Made by a program: the position numbers and the translations under genes | In this document: positions 34,240 to 46,582 of the stretch, in pieces | Numbering within the stretch: the stretch's first letter is position 1 | Layout: each line of letters begins with the position of its first letter | Notes under the pieces: generated by a model | Told to the model about the DNA's origin: nothing | The model's database searches: none | Seen by the model: only the letters and a program-made list of their open reading frames with translations | Assembly: GCF_002994745.2 (NCBI RefSeq) | Contig: NC_037090.1 | Span: 25,719,501-25,783,500 of the forward strand | DNA: 64,000 nt | Source: Rosa chinensis | Lineage: Eukaryota; Streptophyta; Magnoliopsida; Rosales; Rosaceae | Reading direction: 5' to 3'

Positions 34240-36662
34240 TCCATAACTCCAGGGATTGTTCACCAAACCCATGTCCCCAAACACCAGAACAAAATGGAGT
34301 GTCTGAAAGAAAAAACCGTCATTTACTTGATATGGCTCGTGCCCTTCTCTTTAGTGCTCATATGCCTAAGTATCTTTAGGCAATGCTATCCATGCTTCCT
34401 CCCATCTTATTAATCGTCTTCCATCTAGTGCCCTTCAGGGAAGAATTCCATTTGAGGTTCTTGCATCTCATGTCTCCTTACCTTCATTTCATAATCTTCC
34501 AGCTCATGTCTTTGGTTGTGTTGCTTTTGTCCATATTCCTAAAAATCAGGGGTCTAAGTTGGATGCCCGAGCGCTTAAGTGTGTGTTTGTGGGCTACAGA
34601 GGTTCTCAGAAAGGGTACAAGTGCTATCATCCACTAACCAGAAAGTACTATGTCACTATGGATGTTACTTTCTTTGAGGACATGAGTTACTTTTCCTCCT
34701 CAGATACAGCTCTTCAGGGGGAGAATTCATATTTTGAAGAGCTGTATCATGGAGAGGGGGAGGAATCAGAAAGCGGAGAAGAAGTCACACAGGTAGGAGG
34801 TATTTTGACTGATCCAGTTGAGAGCATCAGCTTATCACCTCCAGAAGCAGAAGGTCCAGACATCCAAACACCAGTTTCAATCACTGAAAATGCAGTTGAA
34901 GACACAATTGTCCCTCTTGCCATCACTTCTACCCCTGACCCACAACTGCCTGGTACTGAAGATCACTCATTTGAGGTATGTCTACCCACTAGTACTAGCA
35001 ATAGTGAGTCTAATGTTGAGCAATATGTGTTACCAAATAGGACTACTCGAGGTCAATCAGCCAAAAGATATGAACCTAGTCTTACTACCAAATCAAAATA
35101 CCCAGTAGCCAATTATATGTCCACTAAGAGTTTGTCTCAGTCATATGAATCATTTGTGAATCAAATATTTGTTGTATCAGTACCTAACAGAGTGCAGGAT
35201 GGATTAGGGGATCCAAAGTGGAGGAAGGCAATGGAGGAAGAGATGGAGGAATTGCAAAAGAATAATACTTAGCAACTTGTGCCTCCACCACAAAGCAAGA
35301 AGGCTGTAGGTTGTCGTTGGGTGTTTACTGTGAAACATAATGCAGATGGATCAGTGAATCGGTACAAAGCACGCCTTGTAGCAAAGGGGTTTACTCAGAT
35401 GTATGGTATAGACTACAATGAAACGTTTGCTCCTGTTGCCAAGATGAACACTATTCGGGTTCTGCTCTCGTTTTCTGCTAGTTTAAACTAGCCACTCCAA
35501 CAGTTTGATGTCAAGAATGCATTTCTTCATTGAGAGTTAGCCGAGGAAGTGTACATGAGCCTTCCACCTGGGTATGTAGTTGCTTCTCCTGGTAATTTTG
35601 TATGCAAATTGAGAAAGTCTCTGTATGGTCTCAAACAGTCGCCTCGTGCTTGGTTTGGGAGATTTTCACAGTTCATGCGAAAGGTTGGTTGCAAACAGAG
35701 CAACTCAGATCATACCTTATTCCTCAAGCATCAACAAGGGAAGGTAACAGCTCTAATTATTTATGTGGATGATATGGTAATCACCGGAAATGATACTATT
35801 GAGATGGATAGACTGCAGAGACAGCTAGCCTCTGAGTTTGAGATGAAGGACTTGGGTGAACTTAAGTACTTCTTAGGAATTGAGGTAGCCAGGGGGAGAG
35901 AAGGGATCTACCTATGCCAAAGAAAGTACGTTCTTGACTTGCTAACAGAGACAGGTTTGTTGGATTGCAGACCTATTGATACTCCTATTGAGCAGAATCA
36001 TTGTTTAGCTGAGTATCCAGATCAGGTACCTACTGATCGAGCTTGCTATTAGAGGTTAGTTGGGCGCTTGATTTATTTGGCTCATACTAGACCAGATGTT
36101 GCATATGCAGTGAGTATGGTGAGTCAGTTCATGCATAACCCGAGTGAGAGTCACGTGGATGCTGTTATCAGAATTTTAAAGTACCTGAAGTCAGCTCCAG
36201 GAAGGGGAGTATTGTTTTCTAAACACAACAACATCCTTGAGGTTTGTGGCTTCACAGATGCAGATTGGGCTGGAAATATTACAGACAGGAGGTCAACATC
36301 AGGTTACTTTACCTTTGTGAGAGGTAATTTGGTTACATGGAAGAGTAAGAAACAGAAAGTTGTGGCATAATCTAGTGCTGAGGCCGAGTATAGAGGTATG
36401 GCTCACGGAGTGTGTGAATTGCTGTGGATGAGAAATCTGTTACGTGATCTTGGTTTCAAACTCAAAAGTACTATGCAGTTGTATTGTGACAACAAGGCAG
36501 CCATTGACATATCACATAATCCAGTACAACATGATCATACTAAGCATGTGGAGGTTGATCGTCACTTCATAAAGGAGAAGCTAGATGCCAAAATTATTAG
36601 CTTTCCTTTTGTTCCAACTGAAGAGCAACTTGCAGATATACTGATAGCTAAATTTATAAGCT
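34240..36662 (+). pseudogene. Copia pol: integrase C-terminus, RT and RNase H
   Basis: Integrase C-terminal part is LDARALKCVFVGYRGSQKGY then KCYHPLTRKYYVTMDVTFFE (34559). [54 protein letters not shown] and the catalytic YVDD in LIIYVDDMVITGND. RNase H: CGFTDADWAGNITDRRSTSG, SSAEAEYRGMAHGV, LYCDNKAAIDISHNPVQHDH. Interrupted by a frameshift near 34270 and stops near 35270, 35489, 35532, 36050 and 36368. The few lesions in otherwise conserved sequence suggest a younger copy than 9809-16360. Reading stops at LADILIAKFISY (36664). Confidence 0.88.
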
Positions 36663-36667
36663 ATTGA

Positions 36668-37740
36668 TTTTCCTTATTCGCACTTAAGATTGTTAATTGC
36701 AGCAAGGGTAAACAAGGGTCTTTCCCGCAGAGGACTAAGGTTATAACTACTCAAACAATGTCACAAAAGTGACAACTGTTCCTAGCGAACAGCAGTCGAA
36801 AATATAATTAAAACCTACCCTAAACTATTCAGAAAATTATGAAAATTTACAGAGATATACTAGACACAATGGTTGTCTAGGATAAAAAATTTGGAATTAT
36901 TCGGAATTGATTACTATATTAAACAAATACGAAAATATAGAGTACAGAAGCTAAAAATAACAAAAACTGGTTTTAAGATGGTTTGAAAACAATATGATAA
37001 AGATAGTTAGGGAAGATGCATCCACCCCGGACAATCACACACAAGATAATTTGTTCAATCCTAATTCAATTAATCTAGATGAAGATGCTCAGGTTGGCTC
37101 GGTACGCTTGAACACAACCTATTACCCTTTCTTACTTCGTACGCTAGGCAGGAAGTGCTCTACACCTAGACTATTCCCAAGCAATGCAACCTAATGGTAC
37201 GCTTATTAGATTAAACATGCAGAGATCATTAAGGTCTAAAAGAGTTTGAGACATCACTAGCCATCGCAATAAACTTAGCGCCTTGCTAAACATAGGACTT
37301 TGTTTACTTGATAGTGAAAACTAACAATTGCTTCTCTAGAAGGTTTGAGGAGTCCAACTATTGACACAGGCATCAAACAATCAAAGCGTTAGAATCCTAA
37401 CATGCATACTAAGCGTGCACTCAAAGCATACAAGCAAACATTCATCAATGCAAAAGTAGTAAACAAAAGTCTCATCTTGAATTACAAGAAAATAAAATCA
37501 AAAGTCAAATCATGTTGTAGTTCATGTCTAGGGGCTTCAAGCAGCCCCTAACTAATAAAAACTAGCAAAACATAGAATAAACAAAATTAACTAAAGAAGG
37601 GGAGGAAGAGAGAGAGAGCGAGAGTTGCTGCAGATTGATCTCCTTTTATATCCTTAGAGATTGCCTTCATCTTTCTTGTTGTGTAGGAAATCCAAAACCT
37701 AAAAGAATTAGGGTTTACATGCTTAGGTGGAATTTTCTAA
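36668..37740 (-). repeat. Unclassified dispersed repeat, copy 1
   Basis: Shares with 37920-38298 plus 57034-57592 a colinear series of motifs: ATTACCCTTTCTTA, CAATGCAACCTA, GAGTTTG, CTTGCTAAAC, ATCCTAACATGCATACTAAG, GCCCCTAACTA, AAAACTAGCAAAAC, GGGGAGGAAGAGAG. It includes a purine-rich GAGAGAGAGCGAGAG patch followed by a minus-strand TATA box (GGATATAAAAGGAG, about 37640). This looks like an LTR or promoter of an unidentified element reading leftward. No coding frame. Confidence 0.5.
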
Positions 37741-37919
37741 ACCATGCTACTGAACAGTTAACGAAAATAAATTAATTAACTAACCTAGACTCGATGGAAT
37801 TTTCTATAAATTTTACAGGACACTAAAGACACATTGAATAACATGAATAAAAAATTTCAGAACAATTGGAGTTGATTTGATATATGAAATAATTCACGTA
37901 AAACTAAACAAAGTAAGAT

Positions 37920-38298
37920 AACAAAGCATAAACAGATTTTATAACTTTAAAACTATTGACAGAAACAAAGCTAAGGACTCATTCTCTACCACCAAATACA
38001 CTCAATCATATTAAAGCTCAGTTATGGAATCTTAATTCTCAATTGAATTTACCCGAAATTAACTCACAAGCTCAAATTAACCCATTACCCTTTCTTAGTT
38101 CCTCATTAAGTGAATACAAGCTCACCACTTAATCTATTACCGATTATGCAACCTAGACACAAGCTCGCTAAGTTTAACATATCAAAATCATTAAGCAAGA
38201 AAAGAGTTTGGATAAATCTAGGGTCAGAAGTACATTGGTAGTCTTGCTAAACCTAGGGTTTAAGTCACATGTAATTCAAGAAAACATTTTGCTACTCA
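37920..38298 (-). repeat. Unclassified dispersed repeat, copy 2 (first part)
   Basis: Diverged relative of 36668-37740: CCATTACCCTTTCTTAGTTC, GATTATGCAACCTAGACAC, GTCTTGCTAAACCTAGGG. It is cut at 38298 by CACTA element C and continues at 57034, which confirms the insertion. Confidence 0.55.
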
Positions 38299-38699
38299 CA
38301 CTACATCAATAAACTCATCAGACGACAGAGCTCAGATGACAGAATGGTTCGTTTATGTTGTCTGAATAATTTTAACGACAGAATGAAAAAATTTTGTTGT
38401 CTGAATATAGTGTATATCATAGTAAATCAGTTTTCTGAAAAAGGCTCTGTTTCAGACAACAGATTTCTGTTGTGCATTACACTGAGATTGATTTAGTTTT
38501 GGTTGTTTGAGTTTTTTTTTTCTTTGAAAGGAAATTTTTGGAAAGGGTTATGTTTCAGACAACAGATTTCTGTTGTGCATTGAACTGACTTTGGTTTTTT
38601 TTTTCCCCTCCTTTCAGTTTGGTTTTTTTGCACAAACGTAAAGATATATCCGTCTAACACTTAATGAAATTTTGGCCCGACAAATTTATCAAACTGAAA

Positions 38700-39330
38700 G
38701 AAACCTAAAAACCTTCTCTCAGCACGCTCTCACTCTCACTCTCACTCTCATACCCATCTCCTCTCTTGCTCTCGCTTTCGTTCTCGCACCCAATAGAAAT
38801 CTTTGAACTGAAAACCCAATCCAACATCAATTTCTTCGAATCCGACATGGAAACTGAAAACCCAGAATCATCTCAACCATCTCACCTCGAAAATAGAAAA
38901 CCCCATTCCAGCCAAACGATGTTGGTCTCAATCTCAATCCGTATCTTGGTCTCAGTCTGAGTTCCATCTATCACTGGTAATCCCCTTGGTTAAGTGTTAA
39001 GATTTAAGGTTTTTGTTGGATTGGGTATTTAGGTTTCTCGATTAAGTGTTCATCTCACTTTGCCTAGCTAGGTGATTGCATTGGGTAGCAGCACAAGCGA
39101 TTCAGGCGGAGGCTGTTATCTCTTTAATCCAAAATAGGAAGAGGAAAGTTCAAGGGCAAGCTCACGGGTCACTGCGACTTCACTACAGCAAATTTGGGTT
39201 TATACAACGGATTGATATGCAAGGATTGATAAACTCTTCGTCATCCTTCTCCTTTATAGGCTTAAATCCCACTTCATTGCCTCTTAATCCCAGGCCCCAA
39301 AACCCAAAACACAAACCCTAATACCGCAGC
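38700..39330 (+). pseudogene. Captured 5' gene region in C, gene not recognised
   Basis: CTCACTCTCACTCTCAC-type pyrimidine-rich sequence (like a 5' untranslated leader) is followed by an ATG near 38848 (METENPESSQPSHLENRKPH...) open to 38960. A second GC-richer part at 39290-39320 is Pro/Asn-rich. Composition suggests host promoter/leader DNA. No protein recognised. Confidence 0.3.
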
Positions 39331-42300
39331 CCCAAATATCTTCCATCTCAATACGCACTCTAGATCCACTCTTGTTTCTTTAAAGTTTTCGCTTTATCAG
39401 TTTATGTTCTCTGTTTGTGGATTTGAAGACTGGGTTAATTGAGGTCTGAGTTAATTTTCCATTTCATGATAGATTGCTCAAGAAGTGGAAGCAATCTTGT
39501 TTTGCAAATCCCCAATCCCAGCATGACTCTTAATTAACATTTCACTTTCGCCACTATGGTTTGCCTCCTCTTGGAAAGGTACTTTTTTTTCTTTTGTTTA
39601 TGTTCGATTTCTTATACTAGTTTTGGTATTTTCTGCATTTTTATTTACATTTGTAGTGGATTTTCAGGGAATTTGAGCTTATTTTCTGTCAAATTTTAGT
39701 TTTGAACTATGATTCTATTAAGAATTTTGATGGGTTCCAGCATTAACACAAGTTCCATCTTGAATCTATTTTAATAAGAAGAATGAGTCATAGAGTTGTA
39801 GAAAATAGAACTATGTTGATGATGGATTTCAATCGTCTTCAGTTTTACCCTGTTGAATATACATTTTTCCATATTAGTCAAGTTTCTCTCAAAGTATAGT
39901 TTTGTTTGCATTTGTTATTTACAGTGTGTACAACATCAACTTCTCTATACATTGGCATTTACATAAGCATTTTGCTTCTACTTACTCTTAATTGAATTCA
40001 TGGCTGCTAAGCCATTGCTTTCAAAGAATGAGCACGTACTAGTCAAGCAAATACATAGTGTGTAAAGTGTTGGATTAATTAATTTATGTCAACTAGAGAA
40101 CTAACTATAAAATGGACAATGTTTTGGAAGTAATCAACACACTTTCAGCAAAATGTCTACAAACTCGTGTGGCCGGCAAGAGTCACCAGGCCGGCTCTGA
40201 TAGTCTTTTAACATATCTTACCTTCAACAAGCTCAGCTATATGGTAACATACTGACATAGTTTATGATGACTTTAAGGCCATTTTTAGTTGTTCATCTTG
40301 TTATTTTTTCTTCTTGTATCTGACTTCTTTTATTTTTATTTGCTGCTTATTCTGAAAGGTATAATTATAGTGTTAGTTTTGACTTGCTAGATTTTGATAT
40401 TTGGAGCAATGACTGAAGATTGAGTTTATTTTATGGGATTTGAGTTAGCTTTTGGTTCATGACAAATACCAAACATGTGGTAGAAATTTTAAGTTGCAAA
40501 TCCCAGTCTGAGATTGACCCTTCAACATCTCATTCTTACCATCCTTCTTTGTCTCATATCGGAAAGGTATCATCTTTTTTAGGATTCAGTTTCTTTTTTA
40601 CACTAAATTTGGTTCTTAATCTGTTCTGAATTGTGTCTTTGTTAAGTACTTTAATGAGTTGCAGGTACACAGAAAACTTTTCAGGTTGCAGGGTTTTTGT
40701 TTGGAGTACATTTTGTTAACTGGTATCTGATTTTCTTTTCTTCTTTTTTGCATGTTGCCATTGTTTCCATTTGTGTTGGGTCTAATCGAAGTTATTCAAC
40801 TCTTGGGGATCCCAATTTTGTGGAAAATTACTTTAAGGTACTGACTTAGAAAATCATTTTTTGCTCAAACTTGTGAGTGAACATTGTGTCATCATGTATT
40901 TGATGAAATTTTATTGATTCCTTTTGTTTTTAAAGTCAGGGGGTTTTCTCACCAGATTTATTTTTGCAGTCCATGAATTACGAACATACTCTTTCGTTTT
41001 GTTTCTTGAATATTAGATTTGTCTCAATTATGCTAATGTGTTCAAACCTTATTCTTAAATACTAACCAACCAAAACTTTAAAGGTACTCCTTGGTTTAAG
41101 GGTACCATGAAAATTGCATGAGGGGGTAGTACAAACCTTTTGATTGAGATGGTACTGATGCATTTACTTATATGGTTTGAAAACTTTCCTATATTGAGTT
41201 ATATATTTAATGGTTTAGATGGATAGTGTTATATAGCTAAATGTTAATATTTACTGTCATTTAGTCATACTGTATTGGAAGTACTTACTTGAAGTCTTTG
41301 ATCGTGGGTATTAGATTTTGCTCACATGTATTAGGAGAATCCATGATTGGGAGTGCTTGTCATTTGGCCTTTTCTATTTTGTTAAGAAACTGAAAATAAA
41401 ATAATTTTAACAACTTGCATCATCCTGCTCCAGCCAAAAGTAAAAGCAGTTTCAATGCTGGGAAATCACTTGTTGGAACCACATAGTGGACATCATTATT
41501 GTTAGGTCCCCCATCAAATCTTTGATCGTATTCAGCTGTGCTTTGAAATGGTGTCATTCAATGGTCTTTTTGAATTGCGATTAGATTGTGGATTTTGATT
41601 TAGCCATAAGTTGCAAAGCTGGGTTTCCAAGTTTTGAAAATAGCCCTTAGAAAAGATGGATTGGTGGAGGAACTTTATGTTGACCTTGCTTTCTAGTTTT
41701 AGTACTATTTCAATGTCTTTGTCTTCTTAATTAAAGTTTTTGTGATTGAATTGGGTTGGTGCAGGTTCCCCTTCTTGGTGGAGCATTCTGTGCATGTACT
41801 TGGCATCTCTTGAGGTAAGATCATGTTTAGTGCAACAGTAATTGTGGTCACAGAGTCTACAAGGAAATATTTGCCTAGTCTCTTGCTTGCATGATGGCCG
41901 ATGTCCTCTTGTTCTCTCTTTCTCTAGTGTCTCTTTCTCTCTCTCCCTTTCAAAGATATGACGGCCTTGAAGGCATGTGTGAATTTGTTCTATTAAAGAG
42001 ACTGTTACTCAACATAGTCATTATGGAAGAGATCAAGAAAAGGCCAATATGGGTGGGCATGGAATAATTGCAGATTTTGCTTTATATGTATCTTTTGTCC
42101 TGCTTGTTTTATGCATCACATGCATTACTCGACTCCCTGGCTGGTTGTTTTTATGCATCACATTCTTCCTTATGTATTAGTTATTGTGTGTCTTGGTTTC
42201 TTTATGTGAGTTGATGGTGAAACTCAGCAGGGACTACTACTGCAACGTGGATTTCAGTGTTTTGTAATGCTGTGTTTGTGGAAGTATGTGTATATGTTCA

Positions 42301-42850
42301 TTCACTTTGGATTCATTTTTACTGTTTTCTGTCAATTCAGATTATCCACAATGAAAGGCTTATTAGTCAACCCAAAGTGAGATTTGCTATTGGTCATGCA
42401 TCCTCATCATAGTTCTTCTTCGATCTTCTTCTATTAGTACTAACAAGTACGTGCACTACTCTACTACTACTCTTACTCCATTTCTTTATATCAACTGGTA
42501 ATATATTTTTTTTTAAATTAACAGTACCATATAATTTATGATTTATATGGTACATATTTTCCTATGTTGATCTCTGTGATGCATTTTAAAACTAGTTTCT
42601 GCCCAAAATATTTGAGGTTTGTATTTTATTCTTGCATGTTAATTAATTATATATTCTGGTGGGATCTGGTATCATAAATTTCATATATCGACCTAACTAG
42701 CTAATTTGCATAAATGGCTAGCTTGCCTTATATTATAATAATTAAGTTGGTACAAGTTCTTTCTGACATTACCAATTTATCATGCAAATATTTAAAGCTT
42801 TTAGCCCAAATTATTGGTCATCCGATATATCTTAACATGTTCTTGTATGC
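39330..42850 (+). other. Intron-like captured DNA inside CACTA C
   Basis: T-rich sequence with many potential splice sites and hardly any open frame, typical of plant introns or untranslated DNA. One short exon-like piece lies at 41765-41815 (VPLLGGAFCACTWHLL between CAG and GTAAG), gene unknown. No other repeat seen. Confidence 0.4.
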
Positions 42851-42852
42851 AG

Positions 42853-42912
42853 GTCTATTTGATACTTGACAAATTCAATCTTGCTGGAGAGCTTCAAGAA
42901 ACAAACAAGAAG
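42853..42912 (+). pseudogene. Captured exon of AP-1 complex sigma subunit
   Basis: A 60-bp exon bounded by GCAG and GTGAG encodes VYLILDKFNLAGELQETNKK. The C-terminal part of plant AP-1 sigma adaptins reads VYLILDEFILAGELQETSKK; the match is 17 of 20. AP-1 sigma is the small subunit of the clathrin adaptor at the trans-Golgi network. Exon frame is open. Nearby 42960-43120 has another open stretch (SDLNRKLTLSKMNLGIMRAC) that I cannot assign. Confidence 0.7.
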
Positions 42913-44923
42913 GTGAGATTATTTGATCTACCCTACAATCTTTCCTCATTTATCTTTTTTCAAGTTAAAGATATAAGTGACTTAAATCGTAAATTGACTT
43001 TGTCTAAAATGAATTTAGGAATTATGAGAGCATGTAGTGAGATAGAAGAACAAATCTTGTTTACACAGAAAAGGATATTGATGAAGTTCGGGCTGAATGG
43101 GCAAAGCATGTTATGAAGTTTGCACAAGTGTAGTGCGCATAAAGAGGGTCTGTGGTATATGCGTAGTTAGGGCAAGCTGTTTTTGTGCATATTGACATTG
43201 AATGCATAGCTAGATTATGGAGGGTTTTTTTTTCCTAACTAATATGATCGACTTTTGCCTTTATCGATCATATTTTGACCTCCTAACAGATTACCCAACT
43301 TTTAGGATGGATTGATGTAATGTTGAATGAATATTGATGTAGTTTGCTGGCTGATTTAAATGAAATGGCTTTTGACTTGTTATAGTTGGATGTTGTTATT
43401 GTGCTTGCTAGTCAACACAGGTTTTTCAATATATGTTGTGGTTACAATACAACTCATACAACATAAATACCCAAAGAAGCTGACGTTGCACCAAACATCA
43501 GACAACATAAAGGCCTGGTTATAAGACAACTCATACAACATAAAAACCAAATCAAGCTGACGTTGAACAAAACATCAAACAACAGATATCTGTGGTTATA
43601 AGACAACTGAGACAACATAAATAACCAAGAAACTGATACTATAGTTGACATCAAACAACAGAATTTACCAAATATCTGTTGTCTGAAACAACAGAAGACC
43701 ACAGAAGAAACAAGCCCATCTATATTCCTTATGACAACCAGACAACAGAAAACCACAAAATCCATTGCTCAAAGTTAATTACCACAACAAAACGTACAAA
43801 CCAATGTTGTTAAAGCAAACTCAGAATGACAGTAACTTTTCAAACTATTGTTTATAGTGTTGTCACTACACCAAAAACTGCATCACACAACGGTGATCAC
43901 ACAACGGAGAACAAATCCTCTGTTGTCTGTTGACAACAATTGAATCATAAAACACATTTAATAAATCTTCGTTGTATAAAGATGCTCAAATTCTAAAACT
44001 TCTAGTTAGGAGCTGATGACACAACGGAAAGAAAGATTATCTGTTGTCTGAATGAAAAAAAAAGACCGGCATATTTCCCTCCTACCATTGAGTTAAATTT
44101 GGCTCCAAATTGTACCCTAGATGCTATTAAATTGGACAACAGTTTAGTTACTTCCGTTGTAGGAGTATACCTGCAAATCATCATACAATGGTTTTTAATG
44201 TTCTGTTGTGTAAGTGAGTAACAAAATTTGGAAATGGCTCCAAAATGACATTCATTCCCCCCCAAAACGAGAAAATTCGGCTGCAATTGTTTGTTATGCT
44301 TGCAAGTTCCAACAACAGAATGAACTATTTCTGTTGTGTGAATGAGAAATGACTAGCCTAAGTGCGAAACCTAATATTTTGATTGCAGAGGCAGGAAATT
44401 TCCATCTTTCATTCCCTTAGCTATGTAACAAATCAGACAACGTAAACATATCTATACGTTGTCTGTCTGACTTAAAAAAAAAAAGAAAAAAAAAAGCCTA
44501 TTGCCTTAGGCAACTCAAGGGCACACTTACTGCCTTGGCCATTTTTCATGTCTGAGAGAGAAACCCCGAGCTTTTCTTCACTTCTACTAAAATCTGGAGC
44601 TTTTCTTCATCATCTTCTCAAAACACTTAGCCATCACAAATCACCATCTTTCAAAGTTTGGATTTAGATTCTATTCGATTTGGGTTCTACTCGATTAGGG
44701 TTCGAGTTGGGTTCAATTTGGGGATTTTTCATTCTGCTGAAATGAAGGATTTGGGTTCTGACCAATTGAGTTGGGTTCTACTCCATTAGGGTATTTCTTC
44801 TGCCCCAGAAAGAAGATAAATCTCATTCTTTGCAAGCTCCAGACGGGGTATTTCTTCTCTTCTTCTCTTATTCTCTTCTCTCCCAGAAGCCTCAACTCCT
44901 CTTCAAGGCTTCAACATCGTGCC

Positions 44924-45110
44924 TTGGCTCCGACACCTTCTTCCACCAAATCCAATCACAGCCACCAAACTCTAATCAAAACCTCATAATGCCGTCATCT
45001 TCTCTAGTTCTTGAAAGTCTACTCGTCTCTGGCCAAACCCCAACTCAACCCTAAAAAGAATCTCCATCGATGCACCCGGTCGAAGTCTTTGCTCGAATCC
45101 GAGACAATCC
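44924..45110 (+). pseudogene. Captured N-terminus of kinesin KIN-10A (PAKRP2-like)
   Basis: One frame reads LAPTPSSTKSNHSHQTLIKT from 44924 (the ATG appears as TTG), another MHPVEVFARIRDNP at 45070-45110. Plant KIN-10A/PAKRP2 kinesins, which carry Golgi vesicles along the phragmoplast, begin MAPTPSS..., and the motor domain opens with HPVEVIGRIRDYP. The two pieces are in different frames, so there is at least one frameshift. The sequence stops after DNP, before the rest of the motor domain. Confidence 0.55.
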
Positions 45111-45210
45111 ATGAGCCAAAGACACGCAACACCTGTGAAATCAGTCAAGTTTAGTCAAGTTCAGAACTTGGTCTCATATTTTGTTTCGTTTCCTTAAGGT
45201 TTAGATACCC

Positions 45211-45265
45211 TCTTCTTCTTCTTCTTCTTCTTCTTCTTCTTCTTCTTCTTCTTCTTCTTCTTCTT
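45211..45265 (+). repeat. (CTT)n microsatellite
   Basis: About 18 perfect CTT units, just after the kinesin fragment. Confidence 0.95.
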
Positions 45266-45269
45266 GCTT

Positions 45270-46500
45270 TGCATTGGTTTCAAGTAAGATAAGGTAGTCT
45301 CAGTTCTGTAGTTGAGCTATTTACTCAGAGAGAAGATAGGAGTCAAGGACAAGAAGCAGAACAAGGAGCTTGCCCAGAGAAATTTGGAGCCTGTTGAAAA
45401 GGGTTTATCGCTTTAATCTCTTGCACTTTGATTCAAGTTTTGTTTTTGATTCGTTTTGCTGTTTGAATTGACTTGAATGCTTCTGGGATTATGTAGAATG
45501 AAGTTAGTAGAGAAAGGGTTTTGGATTTTAGAACAAAAACCAATACATGAATGTGTGTAATTGATGTCCATTATGTAGTAGACAGAAGACACTTGGATAA
45601 TTCGGCCTGGAAAGTTGAAGTTTTGCTCTGTAGGCTTATGATGAGAAGAGAATAAAGTATAAAAAAGTTGATATATATTGTGTTGAATTGTTTCTAGATA
45701 AAAGTTCAGGACCTTCAGAGATGAGAAAGAGAAAAAGAGAGAAGAAAATAATGGTGATTCGAGAAAAGTTGTTCAGATCTCTATTGAAGGTAAAGTGGAG
45801 TTCTAGCTTTGTTAAATGTTAACTTGTTAATTACTTGGTCAGAATTTTGCATTCAAAATGAACTCAGTGCGGTTTGCTCTTGTCATTTCACTAGATAACT
45901 CAACCAAAGCGGCCAATGACAAGAAAAAGACAAAGAAACTGAGGAAAGGAAAAGGAAAGAAGGTGAAGAACAATCAGGATTTGGATGATCCCTCTAATAC
46001 TGATGGTTTTGATTAATTAAATGGTAAGCTTCTTTAGTTGTTCTTGTAGCATAGTAAACTCGCATATAAACCTCATTTATTGTGCAATCTGTTCATGGTG
46101 TCCCCTAGTGAACAAAATTTGGTAGTGAATAATGAACATTTTCAAATTTCCTATGCCATTGCCTGTATCTGCTATATTTGGTTTTATATGAAATTTGAGG
46201 TTTTGTACTTTTTTTTCTTGTCTTAAGTTATAAAAATAAGGCATGAATGCCATGGGGGTGTCAACAATAAAATCGTTTTCTGCTTTCAACTCAATTAACT
46301 CAATTTTATTTTTATTAGACGATGAAGCCGCAGATGATCAGAGCTAATTCAAAGTTCAGGGAGAGACTGCAGGAAGTGCTGAAATGGTGTAAATGAAGAT
46401 GATTGTAAGAATACTGAACTCAGAAACTATGAAAGAATGTCACTTTGATTTCTTATCCCTGCAAATCAGCAAGTGGTCACTGAATAGGATGTTAAAACCA
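45270..46500 (+). other. Captured intronic/untranslated DNA upstream of RPF1 exons
   Basis: Mostly T-rich. A Lys-rich open piece at 45900-46015 (NSTKAANDKKKTKKLRKGKG KKVKNNQDL..., stop near 46015) and a short one at 46320-46350 look exon-like, but I cannot name them. Confidence 0.35.
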
Positions 46501-46582
46501 TTTGAAGAGGGAAGTACTAATTGGGAAGAAGGATGAGATATATGGTGGCAGGTTATTAGAGAGTTTGCAGTTGTTTGTTATA

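Larger units (their letters stand above)
33742..36662 (+). mobile_element. Internally deleted Copia element (LTR, leader, partial pol)
   Basis: LTR-like start (TGTTAGCCTGAG at 33742), TATA box near 33835, initiator-Met primer site at 33905-33916, leader, then directly the last part of integrase (34240), reverse transcriptase and RNase H, ending at 36662. Gag, protease and the integrase core are missing, most simply by an internal deletion near 34230. The 3' LTR is missing as well; the sequence changes to an unrelated repeat at 36668. Confidence 0.85.
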
